NCBI RefSeq assembly: GCF_900452385.1
Contig: NZ_UGOA01000001.1
Span: forward strand, 1,001,501 to 1,065,500
DNA length: 64,000 bases
Source: Legionella donaldsonii
GTDB taxonomy: Bacteria > Pseudomonadota > Gammaproteobacteria > Legionellales > Legionellaceae
Direction: 5' to 3'
Within the stretch, counting starts at the first letter, position 1; every line of letters begins with the position of its first letter. Made by a program: the position numbers and the translations under genes. Shown here piece by piece: positions 52,290 to 61,496 of the stretch. The notes below the pieces were generated by a model, which ran no database searches, had not been told where the DNA came from, and worked only from the letters and a program-made list of their open reading frames with translations.

Positions 52290-53531
52290 CTATTTTTGGA
52301 ATGGTGTAGGAAGATTAGATTTTCCATGTTCCAAAGTAATTTTTATCTCACCATATGAGTACCAAGAATTATTTGCACTTTGAAAGAGGGTGAAATTTCC
52401 TCCTGCAATTGCGGTGCATATTTTTTCTTCATTAGGCAAAAATATTTTGCTTAATTGAAATATAGGAAATCTGGATTTAGTCGCTATGCTAATCTGTCCG
52501 TGTCTATTTGCTCCACAAACATACCAGTTACCACGCTCATCACCCAATACAGTATGGGCATTTCCCGAAGAAATGGAGGTAATTCTGCAATTATCAGTCA
52601 ACTTTATTAACGCAGGTGTAAGCTGAAGTCTTCTATGATTAAATCCTAACTGTCCTGCGCGATTTATACCACATGCAAACCATCCTTCGTCTGTTTGAAA
52701 ATAGGTATGCGCAAAGAAACCGTGTACTACTTTTACAATACGATGAGTTAACGAGAATGGAATAGGGGCTGGAACAATTTGCCTATCAGTATGGCCTAGT
52801 CCTAACTCTCCATAACTATTCTGACCACAACCATAATAAATACCTTCATCGGTTTCTAAGATTGTTGAATTGTTTTGCGTGAAAATATTTCTGATTCTGC
52901 TCCCGCTAGGGGATGGGATTAGTTGAGGGATAAGTGAGGTTTGATTGTGTCCCGTCCCTAGCTGACCATAAGAGTTGTTTCCTACACCATACCAATCACC
53001 ATTTTCCAACTTAAAAAAAGATAAGTTTTTACCGGCTACAATATTTTTTATTTTTACTGTACCTAAAGACTTAACTGGAGTAGGGGAAAAAGAGTCGCCT
53101 TTATTTCCAGAATATAATTCTCCATACCCATTAGACCCACAACCATACCATTTCTTACAAGCTGTTCTAAAAAAAACATGTTGATAGCCAGCCACTAATT
53201 TTTCGATATAAATTTGTGGGGGAAAATTAATCTTATTTAAATTCGACATTAAATCCTGGCAACTTAAACTAGTTGTTCCTATTCCTAATTGGCCTCTTAG
53301 GTGACTACCTATCGACATAACTTTGCCATCTTTAAATAAAAAATAAGCGGCATCTACACCTGCACAAACCCTATGAATAGTACCTTGTCGATTTCTTAGC
53401 TCAGCAAGCGTGATAGAGGATTGAGAAAAAAATTTACAAGTAAAAGAAAGATTTATTATGTCTGTATAAGAAAGGTGCTCCTGATATAAAGGGTGTATTT
53501 CTTCTGGGAGTAAAGAAAATGGATTACTCAT
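52290..53531 (-). CDS. F-box + RCC1-repeat protein, effector candidate
   Basis: The 413-aa protein starts with an F-box (about residues 6-45: L-L-P-E-E-I-H-P-L-Y-Q-E-H-L, S-F-T-C-K-F-F-S) followed by about six RCC1 repeats, each W-Y-x-x-G-x-N-x-x-G-Q-L-G or alike (for example Y-G-V-G-N-N-S-Y-G-Q-L-G, Y-G-C-G-Q-N-S-Y-G-E-L-G). RCC1 propellers bind small GTPases such as Ran, and Legionella has an RCC1 effector (LegG1/PieG). The F-box could link this to host Skp1. No signal peptide is present, consistent with type IV export. Joining an F-box to RCC1 is not a combination I know as standard. Confidence 0.85.
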   Translation of the reverse strand: MSNPFSLLPEEIHPLYQEHLSYTDIINLSFTCKFFSQSSITLAELRNRQGTIHRVCAGVDAAYFLFKDGKVMSIGSHLRGQLGIGTTSLSCQDLMSNLNKINFPPQIYIEKLVAGYQHVFFRTACKKWYGCGSNGYGELYSGNKGDSFSPTPVKSLGTVKIKNIVAGKNLSFFKLENGDWYGVGNNSYGQLGTGHNQTSLIPQLIPSPSGSRIRNIFTQNNSTILETDEGIYYGCGQNSYGELGLGHTDRQIVPAPIPFSLTHRIVKVVHGFFAHTYFQTDEGWFACGINRAGQLGFNHRRLQLTPALIKLTDNCRITSISSGNAHTVLGDERGNWYVCGANRHGQISIATKSRFPIFQLSKIFLPNEEKICTAIAGGNFTLFQSANNSWYSYGEIKITLEHGKSNLPTPFQK

Positions 53532-53715
53532 TATATTCCTTGGTTGGTTTAAATCCCTTATAGATCTTGCTTTATCTAGATCATACAGTTCTGAATGAAA
53601 ACTCTACCACAAATGAGGGGCAACACTGTTTTATACCTACAACCCTCATAAAAATCTCTTTGCTTATAATGCTAACAAATTTTATTAGAAAAGTTTCTAG
53701 GTTAAAAAATGAAAT

Positions 53716-53862
53716 CTATACGGCCAGGTATTCTAGATTAACGCAAACCTGGCGTTCGGTTTCTTTACTGTTTTTAAATCGCTTAATCTCTGTTTCGATG
53801 GCTTTAGCGAATGAATTATTCCCCATACGGTATTGAGGCTTAGTTTCAATGACAGATGGCAT
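53716..53862 (-). CDS. possible small protein (48 aa)
   Basis: The frame from ATG 53862 reads M-P-S-V-I-E-T-K-P-Q-Y-R-M-G-N-N-S-F-A-K-A-I, then F-K-N-S-K-E-T-E-R-Q and ends in Y-L-A-V. It looks like a real protein but lacks a ribosome site. The rest of the 466-base gap (53532-53997) has no other gene. Confidence 0.35.
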   Translation of the reverse strand: MPSVIETKPQYRMGNNSFAKAIETEIKRFKNSKETERQVCVNLEYLAV

Positions 53863-53997
53863 ACAAATATTCTTTAGTTTCAAAAATTGTCTGTATTTAA
53901 CTCATTTTGTTAAAAGATGCCAAGTTAAATTTTTTATAATTAATAATGCCTTAAGGAAGCTCTGCTACGCTAATAAGAGAAAATAAGGTGTTGGATT

Positions 53998-54228
53998 ATG
54001 AGCGATTATAAAGCAATTACAGCATTACTGGGCGGGCGAGGAAAACCTGATTTACAGGAGACTCTGCTAAACCCATTGCAATCTCTTCTAGAGAAGACCA
54101 ATGCAGTCAGTGGTGTTCATCCAACCACCCCAAATCAACAAGCCAAACAATCCTTTGAAGGGATGGCAGACCGATTGATGGCCTGTCTTGCGCCAGCGAA
54201 TCCATTAAACCTCTTTAAAAAGGGTTAA
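53998..54228 (+). CDS. small hypothetical protein
   Basis: The 76-aa protein starts at ATG 53998, with AAGGTG upstream. It is helical, with L-Q-E-T-L-L-N-P-L-Q-S-L-L-E-K and a C-terminal A-N-P-L-N-L-F-K-K-G. No motif is known. A RAYT mini-element begins 5 bases after its stop. Confidence 0.55.
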   Translation: MSDYKAITALLGGRGKPDLQETLLNPLQSLLEKTNAVSGVHPTTPNQQAKQSFEGMADRLMACLAPANPLNLFKKG

Positions 54229-54232
54229 TACA

Positions 54233-54655
54233 GCTAGCGTAGCCTGGTTGCTTGCAACCAGGATTTACCAGCGTATTGCGCTCAGACTTTTGTCCCCGAT
54301 GTAAAAATGTTAATTGATTGGCTGCAAGTTCCCAAGGAAGAGCAACCTCATGGTCAATTGCAGGCGAGATAAAACGCCGGCACCTATTTTTACATTAGCC
54401 CTAAGAGATAGAAAATCAAATTGGCTCACGAGTTATATAACCTCTCTAGGATGTTCATGTGAATTACATACATTTTAACCCGGTGAAACACGGATTGGTA
54501 AAAGAAGTTATCGATTGGCCTAACTCAAGTTTCCATCGGTATGTCAGTGAAGGGTTGTTACCGAATAATTGGAGTGGAGAATTCTTAGGGGAGGGGAATG
54601 AGGTATAGGGAGTTAAATTGAAATCCTGGTTGCAAGCAACCAGGCTACGCTTGCT
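54233..54655. mobile_element. RAYT-derived mini-element (copy B)
   Basis: The 423-bp unit starts with GCTAGCGTAGCCTGGTTGC and ends with the inverted GCAACCAGGCTACGCTTGCT, so the ends are inverted REP arms. Inside are the RAYT start (V-N-C-R-R-D-K-T-P-A-P-I-F) and its end (N-P-V-K-H-G-L-V-K-E-V-I-D-W-P, S-F-H-R-Y-V-S-E-G), joined by an internal deletion of the catalytic middle. The frame is also shifted. Confidence 0.85.
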
Positions 54656-54767
54656 GAGAATTCACCTGTTTTTTAGCTGAGTTTCTCAAAATGCGTAGTC
54701 AATAAAATATTTCCTTAAACTTTAAGTCTTAGGATTGGCTCACTGTTAATCAAAAAGATCTAAAATA

Positions 54768-55802
54768 ATGCGAGACCGCCAAGACCAAGGATTAGTTTAC
54801 ACACAACCAATACTAAATAATTACCAAAACACCCTTTTTTCTCGAGTGCCAATGGAACTCATGCAAATAATCAAGGAGTCCAGCCCTATTGCTAAAGCGT
54901 TACATCACGCAGCCTATGCACGGCAAGAAGATGTTACAGCCCTTCTAGCTTTGTTACAGTCTAATCCAAACCTACTCCTTCAAACTGGCAATGTAAAAAC
55001 ACCGGGTGGTCATGAAATAAGAGAGGTCACCATTTATGAGTTTTTATTAGGTGCAGGTGATTATGAACTGGCCAAGATGGTGCAGGGTTATTTTGCAGAA
55101 ATAGATGGTGGCGAGGAAGAAAGAGTACGCCAATATGGGCGTTATAAACCGTATATTGACAACCTACTGAATCAGAAACCCTATGATTTATCTCCCTTAA
55201 TTGAATTGATTAAAAAAGCGACTCCTCAAGAAATACAGGCCTTGCTCAACAAAGACAGGTCAGGTGAGACAGTGCTGTGTAAGGCCCTGGACCAATTCCG
55301 TAAAGATTGGGCTCCTCAAGTGTTGACTACACCCTGCATGCATTATAACTATGCTAGCCTGAAACATACTTTCGAGATACTTGCCCGTGAATGGGATAGT
55401 TTATATCAGACAAGTGGAAATAATTACGATATGATTGATTTAGTGTGGCGGCAATTGATAGGTTTTGAAATGAGACGCTTGCCTGGTATTGACCGATGCG
55501 TGATGGCACAGAGCCTTTACGGGGTAATAGAAGAGAATAAGGATTGCACGCGTTCCTACACATTTAAAGATTACTATTTGAAGCTCGCCCATGCATTTCC
55601 TATTACTGATTGCGACGATTCTTTTGATGGGCTAGGTGGGGATTTTTCAGTTAGTATATTTGCCGGGCGGGTGTTCGTGCGCGCAACCGACGCGCCCGGG
55701 TGGTGGCTTATTGGAAAACTTATGTCGAACAAAAACATCAAACTTGCAGAACTTATGCACCCACAGCCAGCCCATCAACAGAGCCCGTGTGTAATATTTT
55801 AA
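54768..55802 (+). CDS. ankyrin-like protein with a C-terminal CaaX box, effector candidate
   Basis: The 344-aa protein has a helical N-terminal half with an ankyrin-like segment: I-A-K-A-L-H-H-A-A-Y-A-R-Q-E-D-V-T-A-L-L. It continues T-P-G-G-H-E-I-R-E-V-T-I-Y-E-F-L-L-G-A-G-D, a pattern that recurs in Legionella proteins. It ends Q-Q-S-P-C-V-I-F. C-V-I-F is a CaaX box; Phe at the last position favours geranylgeranylation in eukaryotes. Bacteria have no prenyltransferase for such motifs, and Legionella effectors such as AnkB are prenylated by host enzymes, so membrane targeting in the host is likely. L-F-S-R-V-P-M-E-L-M-Q-I-I near residue 23 is faintly F-box-like. Confidence 0.75.
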   Translation: MRDRQDQGLVYTQPILNNYQNTLFSRVPMELMQIIKESSPIAKALHHAAYARQEDVTALLALLQSNPNLLLQTGNVKTPGGHEIREVTIYEFLLGAGDYELAKMVQGYFAEIDGGEEERVRQYGRYKPYIDNLLNQKPYDLSPLIELIKKATPQEIQALLNKDRSGETVLCKALDQFRKDWAPQVLTTPCMHYNYASLKHTFEILAREWDSLYQTSGNNYDMIDLVWRQLIGFEMRRLPGIDRCVMAQSLYGVIEENKDCTRSYTFKDYYLKLAHAFPITDCDDSFDGLGGDFSVSIFAGRVFVRATDAPGWWLIGKLMSNKNIKLAELMHPQPAHQQSPCVIF

Positions 55803-56103
55803 GCTGTTGACAAAGGCTGGATAGCGCGGCTGCATAGGCGGTCGCTTGTTCATCCCAGCTCGCATCATCTTATCTCATCCGATTACTTGAAAATTAAATA
55901 TACAATCACTTTTAACCAATCGTTTTTTTCACACACCTAAAGAGAGAAATTTAAAACTGAATTTGCAGGTATTGATCCACGTTACGCGTAAACTTTATTC
56001 AGCGGCTACCTAACTATTTCGGTTTGCAAGACTACGAAACCCATGCATAATCTACATTACCTTATACAAAGGGAAGAGCCTTAAACATACAGGCAAAAAT
56101 TTT
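55803..56103. other. intergenic, nothing recognised
   Basis: About 300 bases between the CaaX-protein gene and the GGDEF gene. No repeat or frame with coding character was seen. Confidence 0.45.
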
Positions 56104-56973
56104 ATGGATAATCTTGACCAATATAAAGCTAAACTACTCGAATCAACAAATGACGTTGTTATCATTACAGATAACAATCTAGAAAACCCTGTAATTAAGT
56201 ATGTCAATAAAGCTTTTGAGAAACTCACCGGTTTTACTAAGGAAGAAGCGATTGGCCAAACACCCCGTATTCTGCAGGGGCAAAAGACAGATAAAAATAC
56301 ATTGAGACGTATAAAAAGAGCAATGCCACTTAAAAAGTCTGTTAATTATGAGCTTCTTAACTACACTAAAAGTGGCGAAGAGTACTGGTTAGAATTTTCA
56401 GTCATTCCATTATTAAATGAGAGTGGGGAAGTTTCTTATTATGGTGCGATAGAGAGAGAGATTACTCAGCAGAAAAATTTGCATAACAATTTATATGAAC
56501 TGGCGACTAAAGATTATCTTACCGGCGCTATTAATCGAAATCGTTTTTATGAAGTGGCTGCCATTTCTTTTGCTAGTTACCTGAGAGGCAACTTTAATAT
56601 TGCGATCATGGTCATTGATATTGATAACTTTAAATCTGTTAATGATACCTATGGACATATAGAAGGTGATGAACAATTAAAGTTAGTTTCATCTGTATGC
56701 CTCAATAATATTAGGGCGACTGATTATTTATGTCGATTCGGTGGAGATGAGTTTATCATACTGATTCACGGACTGGACGGCAAAACTTTAAAAAATAAGG
56801 CAGATACAATTATTAATGCCATATTAAATAATGAGAAAGCTAAAGTAAGTATAAGTATTGGCGCCACCATAGTGGATAAAAAAGATACTAATATTGATAA
56901 TTTAATTGCCAGGGCAGACAAAGCGTTATACGAGGCTAAAAAAAAACAGAAAGGGAGCTTCATTATTCTTTAG
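56104..56973 (+). CDS. PAS-GGDEF diguanylate cyclase
   Basis: The 289-aa protein has a PAS domain (about 10-120) and a GGDEF domain (about 130-289). GGDEF is intact (C-R-F-G-G-D-E-F, residues 213-217), and R-A-T-D (204-207) is an inhibitory I-site five residues upstream, so it should make cyclic di-GMP with product inhibition. The PAS resembles the LOV type: it keeps G-Q-T-P-R-I-L-Q-G, where the LOV motif G-x-N-C-R-F-L-Q has its flavin-binding Cys. Here the Cys is Pro (residue 54), so it should not form a light adduct. It lies alone between mini-elements and the effector-like genes. Confidence 0.88.
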   Translation: MDNLDQYKAKLLESTNDVVIITDNNLENPVIKYVNKAFEKLTGFTKEEAIGQTPRILQGQKTDKNTLRRIKRAMPLKKSVNYELLNYTKSGEEYWLEFSVIPLLNESGEVSYYGAIEREITQQKNLHNNLYELATKDYLTGAINRNRFYEVAAISFASYLRGNFNIAIMVIDIDNFKSVNDTYGHIEGDEQLKLVSSVCLNNIRATDYLCRFGGDEFIILIHGLDGKTLKNKADTIINAILNNEKAKVSISIGATIVDKKDTNIDNLIARADKALYEAKKKQKGSFIIL

Positions 56974-57080
56974 GCTAAAATTCTGTTGGATAATTGCCTC
57001 TCAAAGCAATGAAACTAAAATCTTTAACCCATCAAGATTTCAAATACAAGAGGTCGCTCTTTCGGATACCATCTATCTTA

Positions 57081-57490
57081 GTTGCTCGCAACCAGGATTT
57101 ACCAGAGTATTGTGCTCAGACTTTTTTCCCCGATGTAAAAATGTTAATTGATTGGTTGCAAGTTCCCAAGGAAGAGCAACCTCATGGTCAATTACAGGCG
57201 AGATAAAGCGCCGGGCGGCACCTATTTTTTTACATTAGCCCTAAGAGATAGAAAATCCAATTGGCTCACGAGTTATATAACGTCTCCAGGATGCTCATGT
57301 GAATGACATTCATTTTAATCCGGTGAAACCCGGATTGGTAAAAGAAGTTATCGGCTGGCCTTACTCAAGCTTCCATCGCTATGTCAGGGAAGGTTTGTTA
57401 CCAAAAAATTGGAGTGGAGAGTTCTTAGGGGGTGATTTTGATGAATGAGGTATAGGGCATTATGTTGAAATCCTGGTTGCACCCAGGCTT
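57081..57490. mobile_element. RAYT-derived mini-element (copy C)
   Basis: The left arm is damaged (TAGTTGCTCGCAACCAGG only). Inside is the cleanest RAYT start of the set: M-V-N-Y-R-R-D-K-A-P-G-G-T-Y-F-F-T-L-A-L-R-D, followed by the same internal deletion and the C-terminal E-V-I-G-W-P-Y-S-S-F-H-R-Y-V. The right arm is shortened (TCCTGGTTGCACCCAGGC). Confidence 0.82.
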
Positions 57491-57721
57491 GTATCTTTAA
57501 AAAGTAGGCGGAAATGCTTAATCTCAAGGGCACTTGGGATGGGAGAAGAGAGCTTGATCCACAGGCAAGGCAAAAAGAGCCTGAAGCGTAGATTAGGCCC
57601 TTCTCCCCACTTATCAATCGACCGAACAGTATCTTAGGCCGCCCGTCAAAGAAGCCTGTATTCGCAAGCTTGGTCAACGATAAATAACCCCAAGTATTTT
57701 TACAGCCCATTGGAGATTAGC

Positions 57722-58023
57722 ATGAGCGCATATGAATTTGTAGCAGTGGATATTGCCAAAGATAAATTGGATAGTTCTCTATGTATTAACAATCGCTATA
57801 AGCCTGCTGTTTTCGGCGATAGTCGTTTAAGAAAAGCTCTCTATATGGCTGCTTTGGTTGCCAGCGATATAACAAAGCTCTCCATTGCTTTGTAAACAGA
57901 CTACAGCTAAAGGGTAAAACCCCAAAAACAATTATCTGTGCTTTTATGCGTAAACTAGCCCATATCATCTTTGGCGTTCTTAAAAATAACAAACCTTTTA
58001 ATGAAAATTGGGCTTGCTTTTAA
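57722..58023 (+). pseudogene. IS110-family transposase relic
   Basis: The frame starts M-S-A-Y-E-F-V-A-V-D-I-A-K-D-K-L-D, the IS110 N-terminus with its V-x-I-x-x-D-K, then jumps to R-L-R-K-A-L-Y-M-A-A-L-V-A, the C-terminal transposase domain. After a frameshift it ends F-M-R-K-L-A-H-I-I-F-G-V-L-K-N. The middle is deleted, so the element is dead. Confidence 0.82.
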
Positions 58024-58079
58024 AGACAGTATCTACGCTTTCTTCTCTTGTCCTACAGGGATAACCAATCGCAATGGTC

Positions 58080-58592
58080 TTAAAGCCTTAAAATGCTCCC
58101 GCTCTTATAATCATCATTTATCCCCAATATGGCATTAGACCAATCTACCCTTATATTCTCGTCAGTACATTGACGTATCAATTTAATAATCAAAGTACAT
58201 GCATTATCATGTTTTTCAAAGAGCGTTTCAGCTCCCAAGATAGTGCTTTCAAGCAAATCAGCGCATTGGTTATCAATTTCACCCATTTTCAACACGGGAT
58301 CTCTGAGGCTTTCTATAGGGATATCCGGGCAGCTCATATATATTGTTTCGATCTGTAATTCGTAGGGATGGAGGGTTGTGGGGAATTTGGGTATGTCAGG
58401 ACAGCCACAAAAGAACAAACAAGAGTAGGAAAAAGACTGTACGGTGGGGATGGCTACCGGTCTTACGGCTGTTACTAGAATTAGTTTATCTGGCCGTTGT
58501 AAAGCGAGTATAGGCTCTTGCGTATCTCTCGATATCCATAAGCTTACACTGGATTTTTCTGCTGGCTTGACCTCAACTTGACTTCTCATCAT
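58080..58592 (-). CDS. hypothetical protein, unknown
   Basis: The 170-aa frame has no recognisable domain. It has cysteine-rich spots (C-L-F-F-C-G-C-P-D-I-P, M-S-C-P-D-I-P) and a helical end. It lacks a signal peptide. It could be a real Legionella-specific gene, or a fragment. There is no ribosome site stronger than average at its start. Confidence 0.4.
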   Translation of the reverse strand: MMRSQVEVKPAEKSSVSLWISRDTQEPILALQRPDKLILVTAVRPVAIPTVQSFSYSCLFFCGCPDIPKFPTTLHPYELQIETIYMSCPDIPIESLRDPVLKMGEIDNQCADLLESTILGAETLFEKHDNACTLIIKLIRQCTDENIRVDWSNAILGINDDYKSGSILRL

Positions 58593-59050
58593 TTGACCTC
58601 TTGCTTAATTCATTGCTTTTCTTTTACTTCATGCCTGGCTTCGTCAGTGCTTAGGCGTTGAAAAAATGTACTCTCCTCCCCAGATAGTAGAAGAGATTAT
58701 AACTTAATTACGAAGTGGTTTAAGAGTTATTTATAACCATAATGATCTGAGTTACAACAATATTGGGACGCAAAAATAGGAAAGCGCTGAAAATACATAA
58801 TTTTGTCCAATCAGCCAAAAATAGTTACATTGTAGTAATGACATCTACATTGCGCAAATGGGAATTAATGTTGTCTGAAAATTGCCCCGACGCAAAACAC
58901 CAGGCCTAACTGGGATAGTCAAATCTATTGGACCACGTCATTAATTGGTGCTCAAATAGAAAACCACAATCTATCTCTAAGTTAGACATAAGATGGTTGT
59001 ATCGGCGATAATACTCTTTCTGGATACCTCGCAGCTAAGGATAGACTGAA
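58593..59050. other. intergenic, nothing recognised
   Basis: About 460 bases between the hypothetical gene and the large protein at 59051. No gene, repeat or clear promoter was seen. Confidence 0.4.
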
Positions 59051-60730
59051 ATGTTCAGTAAAGAAAAATCTAAACATCCTAAATATAAAAATAGCCAATT
59101 AAATCAAAATCCTGAGGTTATTTTTCATGACCAGCATCATGAATCACTCGATAACGATTTACAATCATTATCAGCTAGAGACATTAGTCCGAGCAGTTTA
59201 AAAGGCAAAGAAAAGGAGTTACCCGTACCTGAAGATAGTTTGGGAACTTCTAAATTATCTAGAAAAAATTATGATCCCAAAATAAATCAAACGAGTTGGC
59301 ATGGTAACGTTGGGAGTTCTTCTGGTAATCACTATCCTAAAGCGGCGCCGGCCGAGTCAAGAAGGAGAAATTTGTTTAGAAAGGCTGTATCCAAATCCTT
59401 TAGCAGCTTTTTTAAAAATAAAGACTCATCGAGAGCGACAGAAGAACCTGAACCTACTGAAGTCATACTTGAGGGACAGCGAATTCCCCTCAAAGTCTTT
59501 GAGGATAACAATGAGGTTACCCAAGGAGTCTTGACCACGATCGAGGACGAACTCACTGAAAGTGATGACAATAGTCTATCATCACCAAAGCGTCATTCAC
59601 TGTTATTAGAAGACTTGGTTAACGAAGAAAGAAATCCGATTTTATATAGGGAAATTCTTGCATGGGAGCGTTTGAAAGAAAGAGGTGATAATCTCATCGA
59701 AATAGTAGAGGAATATCCTTGGCATACTGCTAATTCCATAAAATCATTATTTGATGCCAAATTACGCCAGAAAGTTGAACAGAGGCAAGTTCTTCAAATC
59801 GAATTAATTAGGACACTATGTAGAATTTTACACGTAGCATTTCAAAATTATCTTAAGCAAATAAAAGAAAAGGATCCTCAGGCTGAAGCAATGAAGAAAT
59901 TTTTGCGCAATGCTATCAAATCAGCGATGCGTACTGATCTCTTTGATGAGTATCCTCCCTTTATAAGAAAATTTTTATACCATGACCAATTATCATTAAT
60001 GCCAGATACGTTGGTCTATGATGATAGCATGCCTGATTCTTTTTATCGTAAAGAATTTGAGCAACGTGCATCGGTCCAATTGCGCTCCTGGAGATTTCCC
60101 GAAGCCAAATCTTATAAAGGTCTACTCATTCATACCCTGACTTTTCTGAAAGACAACATAGATCTTGAAACTTATAACGGAATCCTTGATCAATTGTTTG
60201 AGCTTATAGTTGAGGTTGGTATGGGTTTACGGGAGATCAATATGAAGACTTCGGAACTCCTATTAGATCTAAAGAAACCTGGACAAGTATTAGAACTTAA
60301 GATGTCAGAAGAGGAAAAGCCCAAACGCTTTGTTGCTTTAAGTACACAGTTGCATATGGCCACAAACGTTAAACAAGAAGTTATCAAGAAATTAGTGACT
60401 CTTATTCATAGCGAGTATTTAGCGCAAAAACTTTTACATCCTGATTTTAAGATTGATTTACCGCAATGTAGCGGGCTTGAGTCTGATATTTACTTTCCTG
60501 AAGGCAGTCATTTATTAATTGATATTCAGAAGACGATTGCAAATTTTATGAGTGAACATTCTAAATGGTTCAAGGGTTCAAGTCCTCGTTCAGGTTCAGT
60601 AATCGTTACAGCAAACTCACGAAATCTTGCGCTTATCTCGGAAGGGTTAGCTAACGCACTAAAAAATCAGTTAATGCCTTCAGGGCATGATTTGTACGTT
60701 GGGGCTTCGGCCAGCAATCTACTATTTTAG
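59051..60730 (+). CDS. large hypothetical protein, effector candidate
   Basis: The 559-aa protein starts with about 160 residues of low-complexity, polar sequence rich in Ser, Lys and Glu, with short basic runs such as R-R-R-N-L. Residues about 190-540 are helical with regular leucine spacing: R-E-I-L-A-W-E-R-L-K-E-R-G, I-E-L-I-R-T-L-C-R-I-L, L-F-E-L-I-V-E-V-G. There is no signal peptide or membrane helix. I do not recognise a family. Size, disordered N-terminus and location fit a Dot/Icm substrate, but nothing proves it. Confidence 0.6.
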   Translation: MFSKEKSKHPKYKNSQLNQNPEVIFHDQHHESLDNDLQSLSARDISPSSLKGKEKELPVPEDSLGTSKLSRKNYDPKINQTSWHGNVGSSSGNHYPKAAPAESRRRNLFRKAVSKSFSSFFKNKDSSRATEEPEPTEVILEGQRIPLKVFEDNNEVTQGVLTTIEDELTESDDNSLSSPKRHSLLLEDLVNEERNPILYREILAWERLKERGDNLIEIVEEYPWHTANSIKSLFDAKLRQKVEQRQVLQIELIRTLCRILHVAFQNYLKQIKEKDPQAEAMKKFLRNAIKSAMRTDLFDEYPPFIRKFLYHDQLSLMPDTLVYDDSMPDSFYRKEFEQRASVQLRSWRFPEAKSYKGLLIHTLTFLKDNIDLETYNGILDQLFELIVEVGMGLREINMKTSELLLDLKKPGQVLELKMSEEEKPKRFVALSTQLHMATNVKQEVIKKLVTLIHSEYLAQKLLHPDFKIDLPQCSGLESDIYFPEGSHLLIDIQKTIANFMSEHSKWFKGSSPRSGSVIVTANSRNLALISEGLANALKNQLMPSGHDLYVGASASNLLF

Positions 60731-60900
60731 CCGATATCGTTTTATCCCTATGAATTTTAAAATTTTTTTAACGGGTGGAAAAATGAATTTTAGCCTAAAT
60801 AGTTTTTGTTGGTTCGAATGTAATGAACCATCCCACGGACCTTTCCCTCAATTAGGAGAGGCACGATGAGAAAACCAACATTAAGCCACCTGTTGAATAA

Positions 60901-61332
60901 GCTAGCGTAGCCTGGTTGCTTGCAACCAGGATTTACCAGCGTATTGCGCTCAGACTTTTGTCCCCGATGTAAAAATGCTAATTGATTGGCTGCAAGTTCC
61001 CAAGGAAGAGCAACCTCATGGTCAATTGCCGGCGAGATAAAACGCCGGCACCTATTTTTTTACATTAGCCCTAAGAGATAGAAAATCAAATTGGCTCACG
61101 AGTTATATAACCTCTCTAGGATGTTCATGTGAATTACATTCATTTTAACCCCATGAAACACGGATTGGTAAAAGAAGTTATCGATTGGCCTAACTCGAGT
61201 TTCCATCGGTATGTCAGTGAAGGTTTGTTACCGAAAAATTGGAGTAGAGAGTCCTCCGGGTGTGATTTTGGTGAATGAAGTATAGGGAAGTAAATTGAAA
61301 TCCTGGTTGCAAGCAACCAGGCTACGCTTGCT
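60901..61332. mobile_element. RAYT-derived mini-element (copy D)
   Basis: The 432-bp unit has intact ends (GCTAGCGTAGCCTGGTTGC and the inverted form ending at 61332). Inside are the same RAYT N- and C-terminal remnants with the same internal deletion as copies B and C. It lies between the genes at 59051 and 61497. Confidence 0.85.
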
Positions 61333-61496
61333 CCCACTTTTACAGATAAATGCGGGCTGGTGCAATTATATAAGCGAGCCGCAACAATTATTGTTTGACT
61401 TTTCAACAAAAACCGCTAATTGCTCCCCTATCATCCTTGTTCCATGCATCTTTTATAAAAAACGCATTAATAGCAAAAGTTATGGGTAATTAGCGC

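Noticed and set aside
53567-53836. 89-codon plus-strand frame
   Set aside because: No ribosome site and unlike protein sequence; the opposite strand has a more protein-like short frame.
56906-57206. Frames over RAYT mini-element copy C
   Set aside because: They read through repeat DNA in the wrong frame relative to the RAYT remnant.
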